Origin: Candidatus Cloacimonadota bacterium
Lineage (GTDB): Bacteria > Cloacimonadota > Cloacimonadia > Cloacimonadales > TCS61
Assembly (NCBI GenBank): GCA_021108055.1
Contig: JAIORR010000095.1
Location: forward strand, 1 to 25,367
DNA: 25,367 nt
Direction of reading: 5' to 3'
Positions 7,153-15,838 of the stretch are shown here, in pieces (positions within the stretch are counted from its first letter, which is position 1; the number at the start of each line of letters is the position of its first letter). The translations under genes and the position numbers were made by a program. The notes beneath the pieces are model-generated. The model was not told where the DNA came from. It searched no databases and saw nothing but the letters and a program-made list of their open reading frames with translations.

Positions 7153-9221
7153 TATATTTCCTTAAGTTGTTGAATTTTATATTTTGCAGATTTAACTAAC
7201 ACGTTAGAAGGATATTCTTTGATCAATTTATTCCAATAAGCTGTTGCCGTTTCAAAATCTCTCTTTTTCTGATAGCAATTACCAAGCATTATCAAAGCAT
7301 CCGGAGATTTACTCTGTTTGAAGTTATATATTATCTCGAATATTTGTATTGCTTTTTCAATTTGGCTTGTCTGATATAAACATTCTCCTGCAAAATAATT
7401 TGCATTATAAGAAAGATTGTGTTGTGGGTACTTTTGGATAAAATCATTAAATGATTTGAGTGCTGTTTCATAATCACCCACGAAATATAAATCCAGTATC
7501 TCTTTGTATTCTTTAACGATAGTTTCGTTTGATACGGTTTTTATTTGTTTGACAGGTTTAGGAGCAGGAGTCTCTTCTTTAGGTGTAATTTCTTTTATTA
7601 TTTTCTTTTTCTTTCTTTCTTGTGGATCCGGATATGAGTAGGATAGATTATATTCCCATACATTCATATCTTCAAGTTCATCTTTTGTAATGGAGGATAT
7701 ATGTCCTTGCGGGAAAAGTTCTGAGAATTTGATAATACTTCTTCTGGAAGTTGAATATCCTGAAATCGTGAAATTATCATTTGTACTTGAAATATCATTG
7801 ATCCAGCTTAACCAGTTATTTTGGAGAGAAGTAGATAACACACTTAACATATAATGCCATTGATTTCTTTTTCCTGTAAGGTGCCTTACTTTTTCAAGGT
7901 TAGCTTCCAGACGACTTATTTTATCTTTTATCTCATTAAGTTTATTTATTAATTCGCGATTTATTGTAAGTTCCCTTTCAACATCATTGTTTTTCTTTAT
8001 GTAAGTTTCCGTTTCCTGTTTTACTTCCAGATTATTAATGGTTCCGTTAAAAGCAAAATAAAAAATTGCAGCTAATATAATAAATCCATGCCAAGCAATT
8101 TTAAAGTATTTTTGATTCTCAATTACCTGTACCGGTAAAAGATTACAAGGTGAAAAATCTTTGCATTTTGGTTCAAGTGTTTTCCATGCTAAAGCTATGG
8201 GAATAGCAAATCTTGCGATCTTCTCGTCTGTAATCTGTCCTTCCATTCCATCTTGAATATGTAGATGTTTCAAGTTCAAACGTTGTACAGTTTCTTTATT
8301 CAGTCCTTTACTATGGAAGAATTCGACATCATCTTCGTTTGCATAATCTCCAACAAGCAAGATATGTTTTGTTATTGGAATATCCGAAATATCCTGTTCT
8401 AATATGACCTTGGAATAAATAGCCTGTCTCATATTTTCCGGGTCGGTATCGGGAACTATGATTGGAAAAGTCTTAATGTGGATTTTGTTTTTCATAACAA
8501 TTCCCACTTTATAATCAACACCTACATATAGAATGAGGACGTATTCATCAAGCGGGAAGTCATAATTATGTTTAACAAGGTTCATTAATGCTATTTCATT
8601 TGTATCGATATAGCTATAAAAGAATTTCTCTTTAGACAGAACCAGATTGATATCTCGAAGAGCATGGAAAAGGGTGAATTTCCCACGGTGAACGAAAGCT
8701 AAACCGGATTTATCCGGGTTGAGAATATAATCCAGAGAAAAATTCTTTGCAATTATCTCTTCTTCCGACAGCATCTCATTCTGAAGTTTTTTCAATAACT
8801 TGGAAGTACTATAAGATGAATTGAATTGGAAATATGATATTTGTTCATCATTAGCATTAAATGATATTTTTCCTTTATCCAAAGGGAAGATTTGAAGGAA
8901 ATTCTGAAGGTCTCTCTGTCCCGGCAGGATTTCATCCTTTTTAGGAGTTCCAATAGATTCAGTTGGTTCGAATTCAGAAATCTCCGGTAAATTAAATGCA
9001 TCATCTTCTGTATCAGTAATTTCAGGAAGATGTAAGTCTTCATCTAATTGTTCAAATTTACCTTTTTTAATTTCTTCTTTATGAAATAATGGAGAAGACA
9101 ATATTGTTTCATCCAGACTTTGAACTTTTACAATATTATTGCTATATACTAACTGTGCAACTTTAATTATAAGTCCATCCTGGAAAACCCCGAAAGCTAA
9201 TTTCTCTTTTATTCTTCTCAT
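7152..9221 (-). CDS. PilM-PilN-like fusion with C-terminal TPR domain
   Basis: A 689-residue protein combining three parts. Residues 1-370 look like a diverged PilM (actin-like) domain (LAFGVFQDGLIIKVAQL at the start; EYVLILYVGVDYKVGIVM around 226-243) with an acidic linker at about 60-100. A single membrane helix (372-392, IAWHGFIILAAIFYFAF) and coiled coil (400-447) match PilN, followed by a PilN-like domain with NNWLSWINDISSTNDNFTISGYS. After a Lys/Pro-rich linker (535-562), TPR repeats of the YbgF/BamD type occupy 565-689 (GDYETALKSFNDFIQKYPQ). It likely anchors the cytoplasmic ring to the inner-membrane complex, with the TPR reaching the periplasm. No clear Shine-Dalgarno precedes the ATG; it starts 13 bases after the PilT-like gene and is probably coupled to it. 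Confidence 0.7.
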   Translation of the reverse strand: MRRIKEKLAFGVFQDGLIIKVAQLVYSNNIVKVQSLDETILSSPLFHKEEIKKGKFEQLDEDLHLPEITDTEDDAFNLPEISEFEPTESIGTPKKDEILPGQRDLQNFLQIFPLDKGKISFNANDEQISYFQFNSSYSTSKLLKKLQNEMLSEEEIIAKNFSLDYILNPDKSGLAFVHRGKFTLFHALRDINLVLSKEKFFYSYIDTNEIALMNLVKHNYDFPLDEYVLILYVGVDYKVGIVMKNKIHIKTFPIIVPDTDPENMRQAIYSKVILEQDISDIPITKHILLVGDYANEDDVEFFHSKGLNKETVQRLNLKHLHIQDGMEGQITDEKIARFAIPIALAWKTLEPKCKDFSPCNLLPVQVIENQKYFKIAWHGFIILAAIFYFAFNGTINNLEVKQETETYIKKNNDVERELTINRELINKLNEIKDKISRLEANLEKVRHLTGKRNQWHYMLSVLSTSLQNNWLSWINDISSTNDNFTISGYSTSRRSIIKFSELFPQGHISSITKDELEDMNVWEYNLSYSYPDPQERKKKKIIKEITPKEETPAPKPVKQIKTVSNETIVKEYKEILDLYFVGDYETALKSFNDFIQKYPQHNLSYNANYFAGECLYQTSQIEKAIQIFEIIYNFKQSKSPDALIMLGNCYQKKRDFETATAYWNKLIKEYPSNVLVKSAKYKIQQLKEI

Positions 9222-9234
9222 AATTTAATATCTA

Positions 9235-10452
9235 TTAAGTTGAGTATGTAAGCAAATGCTGCATACGTTTTTTGTTATTTGCAAAGTTCAGAGCTGTTTC
9301 TTTAGTCAGTAATCCATTTCTATAGTTATTAAAAAGGTCCTGTTCAAGCGTGAGCATACCTTTTTTCTTTCCTTCAGTAATCATCTGGTATATCTCACCG
9401 ATATTTTTATTTCTAATTGCAGCCTGTACAGATGCATCTACAGATAGTATTTCCTTACACATCAAAAGTTTTCCTTTTTTATCCGGGACCAATTTCTGAG
9501 AAATGATCACTTTCAACGTATCTGCTAATCTATATCTTACACGTTCTTGCTCTAAAGGTGGGAATTCTGCAATAATCCTGTGAATACTATCGATTGCCGA
9601 ACTTGTATGAAGTGTCGAAAAAACTTTATGCCCGCTATCTGTTGCTTCAAGAACGGTAGCAATTGTACCCGGGTCTCGCATCTCTCCAACAATTATTATA
9701 TCAGGGTCTTGTCTTAAAGACTGGATAGTTCCTTCCTGAAAGCTGAGGACATCTTCACCGAGCTCTCGATGCCTGATGATACATTTATCAGATTGATGGA
9801 CAAACTCAATAGGATTACCGATGATGATTATATGTGCCTTGTTTGAATGATTATTTAGATCTACTATTGAATCTAAGGTACAACTTTTACCAGAGCCTGT
9901 AATACCGGTAACAAGGAATAATCCTGTTTTTTCATAATGAAGATTAAAACGTTTATTGATTATTTCCGGAAAATTTAAAAATTTAATATTAAAAAGATCT
10001 TCATTTATTCTTCTGAAGTTGGCTGCTAATGAATTGTTTTCGTAATAAACATCACCTCTGAAACGACTTGGCGCATCTCCTTCCTCAAGAACCATACCGA
10101 GAGAAAAATCCACGTTTTTATTATTAAATAACGTAACTTTCTGATCATCAGTAAGAATACTTAGTAAAATGGCTGCTACTTCATCATTGATATATCTTGG
10201 GACTTCATCATTGATTTCCTTTTCACCATATACTCTATACCATACTCTTTCTAAACTTCCAGGACCGCCAAAATCAATGTCTGAAGCACCTATTTTTTTC
10301 ATATATATAAGGAGATCCCTCAGGTTTTCATAAGATTCCTTCTTCCAATTTGCATTGAATGATATCAATTTGTTAATATTTTGGAATCTTGTAGTACCTG
10401 TGATATATTCAGGCAAGCCTACCTGCATTTCAGCAATAAATGATAAGCTCAT
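9235..10452 (-). CDS. pilT: PilT-like type IV pilus ATPase with altered Asp box
   Basis: Hexameric secretion-type ATPase of the PilT (retraction) branch. The N-terminal PilT domain is recognisable by GASDIDFGG and VWYRVYG. Walker A is GITGSGKSC (183-191; usual GPTGSGKST). The Asp box reads IGNPIEF (211-217) where PilT has IEDPIEF, so two acidic residues are lost. Walker B is DIIIVGEMRD (251-260), the His box GHKVFSTLHT (274-283) is intact, and AIRNKNIGE (345-353) corresponds to the PilT C-terminal AIRN motif. It has no zinc-binding cysteine tetrad, unlike PilB. It heads the operon pilT-pilMN-pilOP-secretin; GGAG stands ten bases before the ATG. Retraction motor is the likely role, but the altered Asp box leaves activity open. 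Confidence 0.82.
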   Translation of the reverse strand: MSLSFIAEMQVGLPEYITGTTRFQNINKLISFNANWKKESYENLRDLLIYMKKIGASDIDFGGPGSLERVWYRVYGEKEINDEVPRYINDEVAAILLSILTDDQKVTLFNNKNVDFSLGMVLEEGDAPSRFRGDVYYENNSLAANFRRINEDLFNIKFLNFPEIINKRFNLHYEKTGLFLVTGITGSGKSCTLDSIVDLNNHSNKAHIIIIGNPIEFVHQSDKCIIRHRELGEDVLSFQEGTIQSLRQDPDIIIVGEMRDPGTIATVLEATDSGHKVFSTLHTSSAIDSIHRIIAEFPPLEQERVRYRLADTLKVIISQKLVPDKKGKLLMCKEILSVDASVQAAIRNKNIGEIYQMITEGKKKGMLTLEQDLFNNYRNGLLTKETALNFANNKKRMQHLLTYST

Positions 10453-10698
10453 ATATTTATATCTCCATCATTAAACATAACATTTTCCTTTACGAAACCA
10501 ATCCCGTCTTTTGAAAGAAATATGTCAAGCGTTATTTTGATAAAACTATAGAAAGTAGTAAGTTATGTTATATAGATCGAATAACGGTTTTTTAAAATTA
10601 TTATTGTAACATGTAGATATATATAAAGATAGCGTTTTGATATTTGTTGATGTTTGTTCGTTATTTGTAGTTGTTCATAATTAAGAAAAAAAACCTAT
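10453..10698. other. Promoter region of the pilT-pilMN-pilOP-secretin operon
   Basis: This AT-rich gap of about 246 bases separates the terminator of the pilin operon from the PilT-like gene. It contains TTGACA on the minus strand (10528-10523) about 70 bases before the start codon, but no fitting -10 at the usual distance, and no sigma54 consensus. Upstream of it (10620-10680, minus strand) are repeated ACAAAYA-like units. The second operon therefore probably has its own promoter, but I cannot place it. Confidence 0.4.
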
Positions 10699-10729
10699 AA
10701 AAAGAAAAAGCTCCCGGGAAGGAGCTTTT
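10699..10729 (-). terminator. Intrinsic terminator of the pilin-to-regulator operon
   Basis: The stem is AAAAGCTCC / GGAGCTTTT (706-714 and 721-729 of the 10,000s) with a 6-base loop. On the minus strand it is followed by TTTTTCTTTTT. It lies 27 bases after the stop of the response-regulator gene at 10756 and separates the two pilus operons. Confidence 0.85.
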
Positions 10730-10755
10730 CAAGTATGATAATTTGTTTTTTTAGG

Positions 10756-11610
10756 TCATTCGCCTGTAACAAGTTTCAGCATAACGATTCTCTGGATAGC
10801 TTTACGCCATTTAAAAAAAATACAATTTACAAGATTTATCATAAATCTTTTCAGAAGTTTTTCCCCTTTATATGCAAAGAAATCGAGAATTTTCTTTCTA
10901 TCGAATTGTTTGATTGTAACAGGTGTTTCTGCTCTCAATGATGTGAAAGAAGTTCCGGCCAGGATGAAACTTTCTTCTCCGCAAGTGTCCCATTTTTGCA
11001 GATAATCAACAGTTGTATTATTCAACCACAAAGAAATTTCACCGCTCTCAATAATAATTATTGAATTAGATTTTCCATCATCATTTAAAGAGATATTTTC
11101 ACCGATTTCATATTTTCGGGTTCTTCCGAGAGCCATAAAATCGATCTTATCTTCCGGAGAAAAACCGTGAAGTAGAACAGGTTCACCCTTCTGAACAATT
11201 TCCGTATTTGGTTCAAATGCTTTTTGAAGCGGACCGTAAAGATCTTCTGAGTATTGAATACCTTTTTTAACAACCTCAAAAAGTTCGTCAGCATTAATTG
11301 GTTTTGAGAGATATTGGAATGCACCTGCTTGAACAGCTTTGACAGCTCCTTCGATACTAGAGAATCCCGTAAGAATGATTATCACCGCAAGAGGTTGTTT
11401 TTTCTTTATCATTTTCATCAGTTCAAATCCACCAATTCTGGGCATTGCCATATCAACAAGGAAGAGATCAAAGATTTCAAAATCCATCTTATCTAAAGCA
11501 TCTTTACCATCAACAGCAAGTGTTACTTTGTAACCTTCTTCTTCTAACAACTCTTTACATAATTCTCTTATGCTATGTTCATCGTCGACTATTAATATTT
11601 GCCTTTTCAT
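10756..11610 (-). CDS. Response regulator with C-terminal cyclic-nucleotide-binding fold
   Basis: A 284-residue protein. The receiver domain (1-120) is complete: acidic pair D9/D10, phospho-acceptor D53 (LVDMAMP), T81 and K103 (SKP). Residues about 150-255 look like a cNMP-binding (Crp-type) beta barrel: YEIGENISL, IIIIESGEISLWL, then a phosphate-binding-cassette-like GEESF (211-215) with R226 in SLRAET, the positions that hold the ribose and phosphate in CRP/PKA. No DNA-binding domain follows, so output is likely by protein contact. The start overlaps the stop of the ATPase-less sensor gene (ATGA), and the operon also contains pilA, pilC and pilB, which points to control of pilus function. 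Ligand binding is inference; the cassette is only partly conserved. Confidence 0.8.
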   Translation of the reverse strand: MKRQILIVDDEHSIRELCKELLEEEGYKVTLAVDGKDALDKMDFEIFDLFLVDMAMPRIGGFELMKMIKKKQPLAVIIILTGFSSIEGAVKAVQAGAFQYLSKPINADELFEVVKKGIQYSEDLYGPLQKAFEPNTEIVQKGEPVLLHGFSPEDKIDFMALGRTRKYEIGENISLNDDGKSNSIIIIESGEISLWLNNTTVDYLQKWDTCGEESFILAGTSFTSLRAETPVTIKQFDRKKILDFFAYKGEKLLKRFMINLVNCIFFKWRKAIQRIVMLKLVTGE

Positions 11611-12521
11611 GATTTATCCTTATTCTTTTTCCTTTCTTCTTGTATCAATTTCAGTTTCTTTAGTTTTTGTATTTTAGTTAAAATTTCATTAATATTATTA
11701 ATTGCTTCCGTCATCTGATTTCCGGATTTTGCAAGTTTTTCATCATTATGGGTTTCGGCAGATTTTATAATTCGCCTGATGGATAAAGAAAGAATTGTAA
11801 GAGGATTATTTATATCATGATCGATGCTTGAAATGGATGAAGCAACTCTTACTACTTCTTGATAGTTATCTATTACATTTTTATTCATCAGCAGTTGTTT
11901 TTGTTTTTCAGAGATGATATTATCCTGTTGTTCCATAAATTCCTTGCTTTGAACGGATGAAATAGAAACTTTTTTTAAAGCATCACTTATATATGTGGAA
12001 ATGAAAGCAATTCCGCTAAACAGACCTGTGTATGAGATCAAGAATATCGTTTGCTCGGAAATATTGATATTCAGTGTGGATTGATTGATCGGCAATAACC
12101 ATCCAAAATTATACATAAGAATAAGCATTAACAGACACATACTTCCAATCATTGCAGCAATAACACCACCAGCAGTTTCAATAGATAAACTTGCTGTAAT
12201 AACAGCAATTAAATATATCCAGACAAATGAACTTTCCAAACCTCCAGTCAAGTGTACAACCAGTGTAGAAAATAATATATCAAGAATTATCTGTAATGAA
12301 GCAAACAAATTATTTGATTTTATTATTTGAAGATGGAATAATACATTTAGAATGCTGATTCCAACGAAAGTAGCAATAAATATTATAATTGGATAAGTCT
12401 GCTCTATCGTACTTATTCGTAATATCCCGATGGCAAATAGTATCAAAACCATAAACCAACGTACTTTTGACCACCATTTGTACATTTGTAATTCAGGATT
12501 ATATAGTTCTATTTTTTCCAT
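11607..12521 (-). CDS. Six-helix membrane sensor with DHp helix but no ATPase domain
   Basis: Residues 1-185 form about six membrane helices with LTGGLESSF (91-99), which resembles the conserved GG-x-x-(N/S)PF loop of RegB/PilS-type sensor kinases. A coiled linker leads to a HisKA-like helix, SSIDHDINNPLTILSLSIRR, with H235 as the probable phospho-acceptor. The protein then ends at residue 304 after about 45 residues of helix and a lysine-rich tail: there is no N, D, F or G box, so no catalytic ATPase domain. The stop overlaps the start of the receiver/cNMP gene by four bases, so there is no room for a lost domain downstream. It may be phosphorylated in trans, act as a phosphatase, or signal by dimer contacts. 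It follows orf44 with a one-base stop/start overlap and GGAG five bases upstream. Confidence 0.82.
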   Translation of the reverse strand: MEKIELYNPELQMYKWWSKVRWFMVLILFAIGILRISTIEQTYPIIIFIATFVGISILNVLFHLQIIKSNNLFASLQIILDILFSTLVVHLTGGLESSFVWIYLIAVITASLSIETAGGVIAAMIGSMCLLMLILMYNFGWLLPINQSTLNINISEQTIFLISYTGLFSGIAFISTYISDALKKVSISSVQSKEFMEQQDNIISEKQKQLLMNKNVIDNYQEVVRVASSISSIDHDINNPLTILSLSIRRIIKSAETHNDEKLAKSGNQMTEAINNINEILTKIQKLKKLKLIQEERKKNKDKS

Positions 12522-12655
12522 TATTGCTCCGAGTAAATAATAAATTTTATTTTTTGCCGACTGAGAATTTTATTGATTCTAATCATAATTTTTACTGTAA
12601 ACATAAAAGAATACATAAAAATTATTAAGAAAAAAGACAGTATTTGAATTTCCAT
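12521..12655 (-). CDS. Small 44-residue membrane peptide between pilB and the sensor
   Basis: An open frame of 44 codons fills the gap between pilB and the sensor gene almost exactly. It starts at an ATG three bases after the pilB stop, with GAGG eight bases upstream inside the pilB end. It stops at a TAA that shares its last A with the next ATG (TAATG). The predicted peptide begins MEIQILSFFLIIFMYSFMF, one membrane helix (about residues 5-25), followed by a basic tail rich in Lys, Arg and Ile (RINKILSRQKIKF). I recognise no family. The spacing on both sides argues that it is translated; its size means chance cannot be fully ruled out. A partner of PilB or of the adjacent sensor would fit the context. 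Confidence 0.6.
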   Translation of the reverse strand: MEIQILSFFLIIFMYSFMFTVKIMIRINKILSRQKIKFIIYSEQ

Positions 12656-12658
12656 ACT

Positions 12659-14446
12659 CTAATCCTCAGAAGTAGCATACGTTATTTCATTGATACTTGT
12701 CAATCCATTTCTTACACGATCTAAACCTGATTCTGCAAGAGAAAGCATGCCCTGACTTTCTGCAGCTTGCCTGATTTTTTTCTCATCAATTTCAGCCCCG
12801 GAATCGACAATTATCTTTCTTATTTCATTTGTAAAATACAATGCTTCACAAATATTAATTCTTCCTCTATAGCCATTGTTACAATTTTTACAACCTTTCC
12901 CTGCTTCATATATTTTCCCGGATTCAAGTTCTTCTTCTGTTAATCCTAAATCTAATGCTATTGCATATTTATCTTCAGAAATGGGTTTCCGGCAAAGCGG
13001 ACATAATTTTCTAATCAATCTCTGAGCAATAATAATATTTACAGCATATGCAAGCAGGAAAGTTTCTATTCCCATTTTATAAAGACGGGATATTGCACTT
13101 GGAGCATCATTTGTGTGTAGTGTAGAGAACGTTAGGTGACCTGTATTTGCAAGTTTAATAGCAATATCTGCAGTTATTTTATCTCTGATCTCTCCAACCA
13201 TGACAACATCGGGGTCGTGCCTGAGAATAGAACGGATCGCTTTTTCAAAAGTGAATTTGTGTCCAATCTTCAATTGTCTTGCGCCCTTGATATGATATTC
13301 AACTGGATCTTCACAGGTAAGGACATTTATTGAGGGATTAATAACATGATAAAGTGCTGCCATCAGGGTAGTACTTTTTCCACTACCTGTTGGTCCTGTT
13401 AATAAAATAATGCCTTTTGATTTACTTATAGATTTCAGAAAATCTTCTTCAGCTTGTTCTTGTAATCCCAATTTTTTCAGATTGGTGATGACATTTCTGT
13501 CATCGATAATTCTAATAACAATACTTTCAAATCTTCTTTCGTATTCAGAAGATGTAATTGGTATGATAGAAACACGGAATCTGATGAGATGACCATCAAC
13601 AATACGTTGCATAAAGCCATCCTGAGCTGTATCTCGTTCAAATCTGTCTACACCTGTAGAACGGTCTTTTGCAACAGCAGCCATTGCTTCAGGGGAAGTG
13701 TTTTCCTGACGGTGCCATCGCTGTAGTTTCCCATCGATCCTCATGTGAAAATCTACATTCGATCGTAGAAAGGGAATAACATGAATATCACTTGCCCCTT
13801 TTCTTACAGCTTCTATTAAGCAACCTTCAAAAAGATTAACCAGTAAACTTTTATTTATCTCGTCATCTAATGCATATTCATCAACTTCAGCTTGAGATTT
13901 AATACCGTCGATTTCATCGATCTGTTCTTCTGCCTCTTGCAGTAAGTCTAAGAACTCGTTTTTTTGAGGAGCAATAATTTCGATTAAATCCTCTAATGTA
14001 GATAATTTACAATAAACAACCTCATATTTTTTATATTCGCTGTAAGCAGGGATTTTCTCTACTATTTTATTAGTTGGATCAGAGGCTAAAACAATTAATG
14101 TATTACGTCTTCCAAAACTTACCTGGTAAGGCAATATCTTATTAAAGAGTAATTCTTTACTAAAACTATCCGGGAATTTTTCTAATATATTTTTTGTGTG
14201 CTTTTTCTGGTTATCATCAATCTTTGTTGAATCGATTTCTAAAGATCGAAATGCATAAAGCTCTGCCAGTAATCCGTATATAGCATGGTGGTTTATCTTG
14301 AAATCGTTGACTAATATATCACCCAGACTCCTTGGATTTGAAGAAGTATCTTCTTCTACCTGAATCAAAAGTGCCTTATCCAATGTTTTTGGATCAATAA
14401 CTTCTTTTTTTAATAGCAACTGCCCGAATCTGGTTTTTTTTACCAA
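12659..14446 (-). CDS. pilB: PilB, type IV pilus assembly (extension) ATPase
   Basis: Hexameric motor that drives pilin polymerisation. The 595 residues begin with two MshEN-like repeats: RFGQLLLKKEVIDPKTLDKALLIQ (6-29) and SLGDILVNDFKI; these can bind c-di-GMP in MshE, but the motif glycine is replaced by E15 here. The ATPase core has Walker A GPTGSGKSTT (351-360), an intact Asp box CEDPVEY (378-384), Walker B DPDVVMVGEIRD (411-422), a His box GHLTFSTLHT, and the PilB/GspE zinc tetrad C482, C485, C519, C522. The start is a TTG at 14446 with GGAG five bases upstream. It lies 23 bases after pilC. All catalytic motifs are intact, unlike in the PilT-like protein of the other operon. Confidence 0.93.
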   Translation of the reverse strand: MVKKTRFGQLLLKKEVIDPKTLDKALLIQVEEDTSSNPRSLGDILVNDFKINHHAIYGLLAELYAFRSLEIDSTKIDDNQKKHTKNILEKFPDSFSKELLFNKILPYQVSFGRRNTLIVLASDPTNKIVEKIPAYSEYKKYEVVYCKLSTLEDLIEIIAPQKNEFLDLLQEAEEQIDEIDGIKSQAEVDEYALDDEINKSLLVNLFEGCLIEAVRKGASDIHVIPFLRSNVDFHMRIDGKLQRWHRQENTSPEAMAAVAKDRSTGVDRFERDTAQDGFMQRIVDGHLIRFRVSIIPITSSEYERRFESIVIRIIDDRNVITNLKKLGLQEQAEEDFLKSISKSKGIILLTGPTGSGKSTTLMAALYHVINPSINVLTCEDPVEYHIKGARQLKIGHKFTFEKAIRSILRHDPDVVMVGEIRDKITADIAIKLANTGHLTFSTLHTNDAPSAISRLYKMGIETFLLAYAVNIIIAQRLIRKLCPLCRKPISEDKYAIALDLGLTEEELESGKIYEAGKGCKNCNNGYRGRINICEALYFTNEIRKIIVDSGAEIDEKKIRQAAESQGMLSLAESGLDRVRNGLTSINEITYATSED

Positions 14447-14469
14447 TAGAACTCCAATTAATATTTAAT

Positions 14470-15810
14470 TTAAGTAGGGGTTGCGGGTGTTATCATAGCG
14501 ATCTCGGAAGAAACAATGGTAAGTAATGTAATAACAATAGCAATAAAAACTCCGATAAAAGTCTGAATTGATTGAATTAGATTCTGCATTTTGTAGGTTG
14601 TTTCCTTTTCATAAAAGGTAGATATCTGTTGAGCGGATTGTAGAATATTTCCAGACTCTGTTCCGGTTTTTAATCTACTCAGAGTACTCTGGTTAAATAC
14701 ATCTGCTTTTGCAAGAGCTGGTACAAGTGACATACCTTCTTTCAGCATAAGAGGTATCGCTATTTCTTTAACACCTACTTCAATATACCTGTTTCTACAT
14801 GCTTCTGCAGATGCTGTTAATGTTTCAATATTATTCTCTGCTCCGGAATAAATAGCAGAGAAAACTCTAAAAAATATTTCAATACTTGATTTGTGTAATA
14901 AAGTTCCCAATACAGGCAGTCTGATAAGAAATCTGTCACGCCAGATACTGCCTTTTGGTGTTCTCCACCATAATGCAATAATAACCGCAGGAATTAAAAA
15001 TATAAGAAATATCCACCACCAGTTAGTTCCCAGGAAATCACTGATCTCAAGTGTAGCAGCAGTCATGGGAGGGAGATCAAGTCCAAATTTAAGGAACATC
15101 TTTGCAGTGGCAGGAAAGATGGAAACTACATAATACAAAACGGCAACCATCATAAATACAAACGTGGCAGCAGGAGCCAGAAGTGCTTGTCTCAAGCTCT
15201 TTTTATATTCCATTTCACGTTCCATGAATTTCGCTGTAGCATCATAGACTTCTGCCATATTACCGGATTTTGTTGCGAGTCCCAGCATATATGCAGGGAA
15301 TTTCCCGAAGACATCTTTAAATCTGGCAAATACTTCGGTTCCTTCTTTACCTTTTTTCAGTTCGCTTTCGATCTTTTTCAGGGTCTCTTTTAATGTTTGA
15401 TTCGATTCTTCATCGGCAAGCATACGCAATATTTTATCATAACTCATTTTTTCTCTTAAAAGAAAAGAACTGAGGTTTACGAACATCATTATACTTGCAT
15501 AAGGTGGTCGCATTTTAATATCGATAATTGCAGGTTCGATCTTTGCATCTTTATAGCCGATATTTGCAAGCGCTCTGGATACTTCTCCCTTTGTGTATGC
15601 TGCCTGCCTGCCTTTGATCCGTTTTCCGGAAGGCATTTTTACAGAATACAGAAATGTTTTTTTTGGAAGGATTGAATTTATTCTTATTTTGTGTTTATCG
15701 GCGAGAGTAGATATTAATTTTTTTGCAGTACTTTTATTCTTTGCCAGAACAATACCTTGAACGGCTTTCCCGCTGAAACTAACACCCTGATAACGAAATT
15801 CATTTAACAT
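14470..15810 (-). CDS. pilC: PilC, inner-membrane platform protein of the pilus (GspF family)
   Basis: Polytopic platform protein that couples PilB to pilin assembly. The 446 residues have a soluble N-terminal region (about 1-90) and two GspF domains: the first about 110-235 (FVNLSSFLLREKMSYDKILRML), the second about 315-440 (FFRVFSAIYSGAENNIETL). Membrane helices lie at about 213-232 (FVFMMVAVLYYVVSIFPA), 263-282 and 415-437. Typical family features are the (G/S)GN motif TKSGNMAEVY in domain 1 and TGTESGNIL in domain 2. Length is close to the usual 400-420. It follows the pilin gene by 89 bases holding a strong hairpin and is probably read from the same sigma54 promoter at a lower level. AGG stands five bases before the ATG. 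Confidence 0.93.
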   Translation of the reverse strand: MLNEFRYQGVSFSGKAVQGIVLAKNKSTAKKLISTLADKHKIRINSILPKKTFLYSVKMPSGKRIKGRQAAYTKGEVSRALANIGYKDAKIEPAIIDIKMRPPYASIMMFVNLSSFLLREKMSYDKILRMLADEESNQTLKETLKKIESELKKGKEGTEVFARFKDVFGKFPAYMLGLATKSGNMAEVYDATAKFMEREMEYKKSLRQALLAPAATFVFMMVAVLYYVVSIFPATAKMFLKFGLDLPPMTAATLEISDFLGTNWWWIFLIFLIPAVIIALWWRTPKGSIWRDRFLIRLPVLGTLLHKSSIEIFFRVFSAIYSGAENNIETLTASAEACRNRYIEVGVKEIAIPLMLKEGMSLVPALAKADVFNQSTLSRLKTGTESGNILQSAQQISTFYEKETTYKMQNLIQSIQTFIGVFIAIVITLLTIVSSEIAMITPATPT

Positions 15811-15838
15811 ATTTGCCTACTTTAGCAGATATTGAGTA

